Position numbers and translations under genes: made by a program
Shown here: positions 58,990 to 64,000 of the stretch, one piece after another
Numbering within the stretch: position 1 is the stretch's first letter
How the letters are laid out: the number at the start of each line of letters is the position of its first letter
Assembly (NCBI GenBank): GCA_030280995.1
Contig: JASXTE010000011.1
Coordinates: forward strand, 25,838,817-25,902,816
Source: Hemileia vastatrix
Lineage: Eukaryota > Basidiomycota > Pucciniomycetes > Pucciniales > Zaghouaniaceae
Direction of reading: 5' to 3'
Length of the DNA: 64,000 nucleotides
Notes under the pieces: generated by a model
Database searches by the model: none
The model's input: only the letters and a program-made list of their open reading frames with translations
Told to the model about the DNA's origin: nothing

Positions 58990-61651
58990 GAACTGTGTAG
59001 CATCAAAGTATAAACCAGTAGCAGATAAGGTTAAACCAGTAAATGTACCAATGACAGATTTGAACCCTCCTTTGGAGAGGAGGGCACTATCAAGGAATCT
59101 GTATGACACACCCTTAACAAAGTTTCTGCCAAAATTTATGCCCACAAAGAGTATAACTTAAGAGTGAATTCAGATGGTTAACTTTGGACCAGAGGATTGG
59201 TTGTTTCAGGAAGAAAAGAATTTATTATTACAGGCTATGGTACTTAGGGAGAAAGCTATTGCATTTTCAGAAGAAGAAGGAATCTTATTGAAACAATTTT
59301 ATAGGAAACCTTATATTGTTTCAGTTATACCTCATGTGCCATGGCAAAATAAAGTATTTCCTATACCAACAGAAATAAGGGAAGAATATACAGAACTAAT
59401 TAGGGAAAGGTTAAATTCTGGCTTGTAAAAACAATAAATGTCTAGTTATTCAAGTCCAGTATTTTATGTTGTCAAGAATAATGGGAAGTTAAAGTTGTTA
59501 ATGATTTGAGGGAGATGAACAAGGTTACAGTTAAGGATGCAGGGTTACCATCAATGAAAGAGGAATTTGTGGAATCTTTTTCAGTAAGAGCATGTTATGG
59601 ATTAGGGGATATAATGGAAGGATACAATCAGCATGAGGTGGATAAGTTGTCAAGACCCATGACTATGTTTGAAACTCCATTGGGGCACTTTAGGTTGACC
59701 AGGCTACCACAGGGAACTACAAACTCACTGGCAGTATATCAGATGCAGATTATGTAGATATTACAGGATGAATTTGCAGAGCATGTAGGAGTTTTTATTG
59801 ATGATGGCGGTATATAAGGGCCAGTAACCAATTATGGTGGGGAGGTTCTAGAGGAGGACCCAAACATTTAGGAGTTTTATTTGGGAATATGCTGTTACTA
59901 TTGAATGGGTACTATTTAAGATAGAAGAGGCTGGTTTGAAGGTCTCAGGGACAAAGTTTTCTTTTTGTGTACCAGGGCTAGATATTTTTGGTCATGTCAT
60001 ATGTAGGAACGGAAGAATTATCGCAGAAAAACAGAAAAACAAGGTGCTCAAATGGCCAATACAAAAAGCACTACAGAAGTTAGGGGGTTTATATGTCTTG
60101 GTACCTATGTGAGAATTTTTATTTGTGATTTTTCCTTGTTATCTTTTCCATTAATACATTTGACAAGGAAGGACATTTCTTGAGACTGAACCAAGGAATG
60201 TAAAGAATATTTTGAATTCTTAAAGAAGATTTTAGGAAAAGATATTCTCTTGAAGAAACTAGAATATGGGCCATGCGCTGGAAAGATTACTCTAGCAGTA
60301 GATTCAAGTGTGTCTGTAGTAGGTGCAGTGTTGATGCATGAAGACAAGGAAGGAAACAATAGCCCTGTCCATTATGAGTCAAAGACTTATACCAAGGTGG
60401 ATTCAAGGTAATCTCATTCTAAGTTTCAGTTTTGTGGGTCTTCAATGATTTTTAAAAAGTTGCAGTGGATGTTATGGGGGCAAAATTTTGAGTTGCAGGT
60501 TGATGCGCTATCTTTGGTGCAGATGATCAGTTGTCCAAGTCTACCAGACTCTTCAATGACTAAGTGGGTGGTTCATATTAATTTATTTTCTTTTGATTTA
60601 GTCCATAAGCCAGGAAAATCTTTCACAATTCCAGATTTTTTGTCAAGAAGGCTGTTGTGTGAAGAAGATTCTAAGGCAGAATAATTTGATGAAGATAAAA
60701 AGTGGATAAATGGCATAGACTATGTTAATCAAAGTTTAAGAATAAATATGTCTTGGAAAACAATAAGCTAGCAGTGTGGATTTTCCGCAAAGAGATTAAA
60801 CTAAATATGTGTAAGAAGGATTTTTGCAGCAAGGATAGTCTGAAACTGGATGAAGTGGATGCTGAAGTTAATGAAGTGACAAGGAGTGTGCTAGAAAAGT
60901 CAGCAGAAGAATCAGATGAGTAAGAAGACTCAAGGGGAAGTCAATATAGTAATACACCTCGAGGAGATTGGGAGTATCCTGAAGATGACATATCTGCCCA
61001 TGAGGAAGCAGAATTGTTAATATTATATCTGGAAGGAAGTAGTAAATCAGATTTTTGTAATGAAACGGTTTGGCACAACATTGAGAAGCAGGCTAAAAGT
61101 TATTTTATTAAAAATGGAAATTTATTGAGGAATCAATCTTTGTTTCCTCAGTTAGTAATTTGCACTAGGGAAAAGGAGGAGAAAATTCTTAGGGAGTTAC
61201 ATGAGAATTTAAGACATAGCAGTCAAGATGAGAGGTATTGCAGAGTCAGGGAAAGATTCTGGTGGCCTAATATGAGAGCAGAGGTCAAGGAATATGGTTC
61301 AATCTTTCCAGAATGTCAATGTAGGAGTTAAATAAAGCCTAAATAAAAGGGGAAAGCAACAGGTGAAGACACTATTTTTGGCAGAATTGGCTTAGAAGCT
61401 GTTCATATTAAAGAAGGATGCTTTAAGTACTTGGTAGTAGCTAGGGATGATCTGTAAGGATGGGTCAAGGCAGCGCCATTGGTAAAATTTAAGGAAAGTA
61501 ATGTAGCTGAATTTTTAGAGAAGGATAGGTATATATATACAGAATAATGAAAATGGTAACTGTGGATGGGGGCACTGATTTTTCTGGTGAGTTTCAAGAA
61601 GTTGTTAAAGGAATTAGCGCTAAAATTGGAGTTGCAACTTTTTTTTAGAAA
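58990..61651 (+). pseudogene. RE-D Pol, truncated in integrase
   Basis: The RT begins near KPVNVPMTDLNPPLERR and passes through VNFGPEDWL, SYSSPVFYV, LTRLPQGTTNSLAVYQMQI and FIDDGG (about 59797). Stops are at 59758, 59816 and several later points, with frame changes. RNase H is visible at 60250-60684 (LAVDSS, FDLVHKPGKSFTIPDFLSRR). The integrase HHCC part (61190-61320) has FPECQC, and the core has EAVHIKEG and VDGGTDF, ending after AKIGVATFF at about 61645. The second half of the core and the GPY module are missing. Confidence 0.82.
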
Positions 61652-62900
61652 AAGAAGAGTTCTATAATACTAAGCTATAAACACAATTCTGAGATGGGTT
61701 GGCTCTCCATTCTAAATCTAATTCTAAAAATAAGCACCTGCCACTCTAATATTTAAAGACAGTGGAATCACGTATTGTAATTCTTGGTTATCTATATTTT
61801 TCTAATGGAGGAGAAAGTAGAATAGATTGGTAGAAATTTATTTTTTTAAAAATAAAAGAGGAAATATATTTTAAAATAAGCAATGAAACTGTTGGCTAGA
61901 TCTATTCTCAGTAAGCACTAGTATTCTCAGTCACTCTCTCTTGAAGCACTATATCTAATACTATTCTTACTGTAGCAATAAAATAACTCTACAGCCCTAC
62001 TTCTGGTATGCACACCCAATATGTACAAAAAAATAAAAAATATATCTATTTCACCTTTTAATTAAAAAAAATCTACTGTTATTTATTTTCTAACTTTTTC
62101 TATTCTATATTTTTCTCATCTCTCTAGACTATTTACAAGTGAGTGCTTATATAAATTTATATGATCAGCACCCTTTTCCTATGTTTCCTTTCCCTTTGGG
62201 TTTTCATACACAAGTTCAGCACTAATACAAGCATATCAAAAGGTATCTCATTAATCTATGTACAATTATTTTGTAAGTCTTGGTTCTAATAGTTTCTGAA
62301 ACTCCACTCTTCTGTAGATACCCTACTCTTCCTGAGATTCCTAACTTTAATAATAGGTACTGTACTGCCTTCATACCTATTGTATAACACATGCTTTCTA
62401 CATGAGTCCCTGATAATAATGAAACCATCTGCACTAGGAAATTGACTTTCCTACTCTGTATCTTACCTGCTATCCTTTTTTTGAGAGCTACCTTCTTTCC
62501 TTGACATGTTTTTCATCTCTCCGGGTGAACATTTCTTTTCCTAAACAACATTCTCCTTATCTTAGGCGTGATTTTTTTATGCCATCTCTCATTGCTGTTT
62601 CTTAACTCCATAGTATGTATTTGGTTCTAACCATAGTTTATGCAAGTTTATATCATACCCTTTAATCCTATAGTCCTGATACAATTTCCCCCCCATTCTT
62701 TACTTTCTGCCACTTGTGTATTCTTTCAGCCCCAAAAAAAAGTGTGAGAGGAGAGTCTAACTTTCCCTACGCTTAGAATATCCCTTTGTTGCACTTTGGT
62801 AACCATCCTACCTGACACCCCCTTTGTTGCACCTCTGAGAACTGAGCCTTTTTCTGAACACCTGGAAATGTTTCTGCGTTACTGCAAGATTTTTACCACA
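61652..62900 (-). repeat. RE-F 3' LTR, inverted relative to the RE-D LTR
   Basis: Minus strand: starts TGTGGTAAAAATCTTGCAG (62900) and follows the RE-D LTR to about TATTATAGAA (61660). The last 120 bp or so of the RE-D LTR, to TCTACA, are absent, so the junction with RE-D integrase is a truncation rather than a clean LTR end. Confidence 0.82.
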
Positions 62901-62915
62901 GTCTCCCTCTACTTT
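62901..62915 (-). promoter_or_regulatory. RE-F polypurine tract
   Basis: AAAGTAGAGGGAGAC on the minus strand immediately precedes the LTR start, showing that the element's internal region lies to the right. Confidence 0.75.
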
Positions 62916-62932
62916 CAACTGTCCTCAGGCGC

Positions 62933-62940
62933 TATAAATA
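62933..62940 (+). promoter_or_regulatory. TATA box of the RE-F antisense gene
   Basis: TATAAATA lies 18 bp beyond the PPT and 113 bp before the ATG at 63053, followed by a pyrimidine-rich leader. In this family the antisense promoter is in the internal region rather than the LTR. Confidence 0.5.
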
Positions 62941-63052
62941 CAGGTGCATAACTCGCACTTTTTCCTCATTCTTTCTTCTTCTATTCCTTTAACTTCTAGT
63001 TTTACTCTATCTTCCATACTATTTTTCATTTTTTTTCTATATTCTCTTCATT

Positions 63053-64000
63053 ATGAACACCAAGAACCAAATTTCCAACACCATTTGTCAATTTTTTGGT
63101 GTGCAGAAAACTGATATTGCCCCTGGTCCTGTTTTTAAATCTGTACTTACTGGAGCCAAGCATTTTTAACACTGCACTGAGAATGGCATCACTCTGTGTT
63201 ACTTCTAAAAATCCCATTGTGCAAACAGTTTCTTTACAGTACGCTCTTTTTATTCTCCTTTCTTCCTAAAAGTCTAGCTCTGACCTCCATTTTCTCCTTC
63301 TTTTGATAGTCTTTCAACTTCTGCAAAAGCCACAAAAAGAAATGCAGAATCAATTGTCCCCCTACCATTTCTGCAGCCTCCGTCACCACTGTTTTCAATC
63401 CAAACCCTTCAACATCAAACTTAATGAGAAAGCTGGCCATCAAGAGTCCTGCTCCTGCCACTCCTACTCCTTCTCCCAAGAGAGCACAACAAAATAATTG
63501 CTCTCTGATTCTGACACCCTGTCAAACACGATGAACCACTCACTCTTCTCTGAAGATTTAATTCATACTGTAAGTCCTTTCTTTCTTCCAAATTTTCTTT
63601 AAACTTCTAAAAATTATCTTCCATTCTTCTTCTTGTTTTTTATGTTTTCTGTATGAGGCTCCCAATACTCCTTACACTGCTATGCCTCCAGCTCTTCTTC
63701 TGGACCTCACCATCCCAGACCTAGAAGAAGACCCCTTCTGGGTAGTAACACCTTGCGCTCCTTTCTCTACCACTGTTAAAACCCAAATCACTTGGCCTGT
63801 GCAAGAGGCTACTCCTCCTCCTTTTACCTGATGACTGGTTCTCAGCTCCACCAGTATCAGATCCCACCTTCAAGGAAGACGCTCCTTTAATTCACCTTCC
63901 TTTCCCTCAAGACTGGAAAGCTCTTAATTGAGTAGTTGTGGCTCCTTATTAACTCACTTTTGACCAAATCAATATTGCTTTCAAGGCAGTATTCACTTAC
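63053..64000 (+). pseudogene. RE-F antisense gene, Y-like, incomplete
   Basis: Begins MNTKNQISNTICQFFGVQKT. A Cys/His segment (HCTENGITLC and KSHCANS) contains stops at the places where cluster residues would be expected. A Pro/Ser-rich segment follows, then SDSDTLSNTMNHSLFSEDL up to a canonical donor GTAAGT (63571). Coding-like sequence resumes after ATGAG at 63656 (LLLDLTIPDLEEDPFWVV) and later DDWFSAPPVSDPTFKEDAPL. The last codons (LTFDQINIAFKAV) resemble LTLDYANIKQK of gene Y. The order of Cys-rich part, low-complexity acidic middle and LTLDY-type C-terminus supports homology to Y, but similarity is weak and the copy is broken. Confidence 0.4.

Larger units (their letters stand above)
54384..61651 (+). 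mobile_element. RE-D: different Gypsy-like family, truncated in integrase
   Basis: Plus strand. A 5' LTR, PBS, gag, protease, RT, RNase H and integrase follow in order. Proteins are recognisably related to RE-A but far more diverged, with other LTRs and PBS. The element stops inside the integrase core (about 61650), where the inverted LTR of RE-F begins, so the 3' part is lost. Many stops and shifts are present. Confidence 0.85.
61652..64000 (-). mobile_element. RE-F: minus-strand element of the RE-D family, partial
   Basis: The 3' LTR (61652-62900) and its PPT are in the window; the internal region runs off the right edge. The LTR is the RE-D type. The visible internal part holds an antisense gene on the plus strand in the same position as gene X/Y of RE-A, which extends that arrangement to a second family. 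Confidence 0.78.

Overview
The window looks like a repeat-dense, AT-rich basidiomycete nuclear region, most plausibly from a rust fungus (Pucciniales). The evidence is the Ty3/Gypsy polyproteins (FIDDG reverse transcriptase, DDLSGW and DGGPEF integrase motifs), short introns with a TACTAAC-type branch site, and a pseudogene of a repeat family I associate with rust genomes (FRSYQSKYKKA, TGFG, AMDILFG). The organism call is an inference from remembered family resemblance; no database was searched.

Layout. 1-739 and 13827 to about 20345 are one satellite array of about 605-612 bp units, each centred on a 46-bp palindrome. A 13.1-kb Gypsy-like element (RE-A, 740-13826) is inserted in it with a 4-bp target duplication (ACGT). 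RE-B (21067-33478) is a close relative with a truncated 5' LTR. 33479-44099 is low-copy sequence with minisatellites, a 771-bp solo LTR with a perfect AGAAC duplication, a SANT/Myb-like pseudogene, and a candidate five-exon secreted-protein gene (37346-38192). 44100-54383 is a third, minus-strand relative (RE-C) carrying a 1.6-kb hexanucleotide expansion. It is interrupted by the 5' LTR of a different Gypsy family (RE-D, 54384 to about 61651, plus strand), whose integrase is fused to the inverted 3' LTR of a further copy (RE-F, 61652 to beyond the window end).

How the elements work. RE-A, RE-B and RE-C share LTR, PBS, gag-protease, a -1 frameshift signal (TTTTTTA plus a two-tier stem), pol (RT, RNase H, integrase with a GPY module), a long 3' region of duplicated RNA hairpins and short boxes, then two genes on the opposite strand, PPT and LTR. 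The antisense genes (X and Y here) encode proteins with CX2CX6C...CX2CX6C clusters of the Zn(II)2Cys6 type. X has an intron conserved in position and phase across three copies, and its start codon lies inside the 3' LTR. A Y-like antisense gene with its own TATA box is visible in the more distant RE-F. No element copy here is fully intact.

The strongest candidates for undescribed biology are the antisense zinc-cluster genes, the covarying hairpin array, the frameshift signal, the palindromic satellite and the spliced secreted-protein gene.
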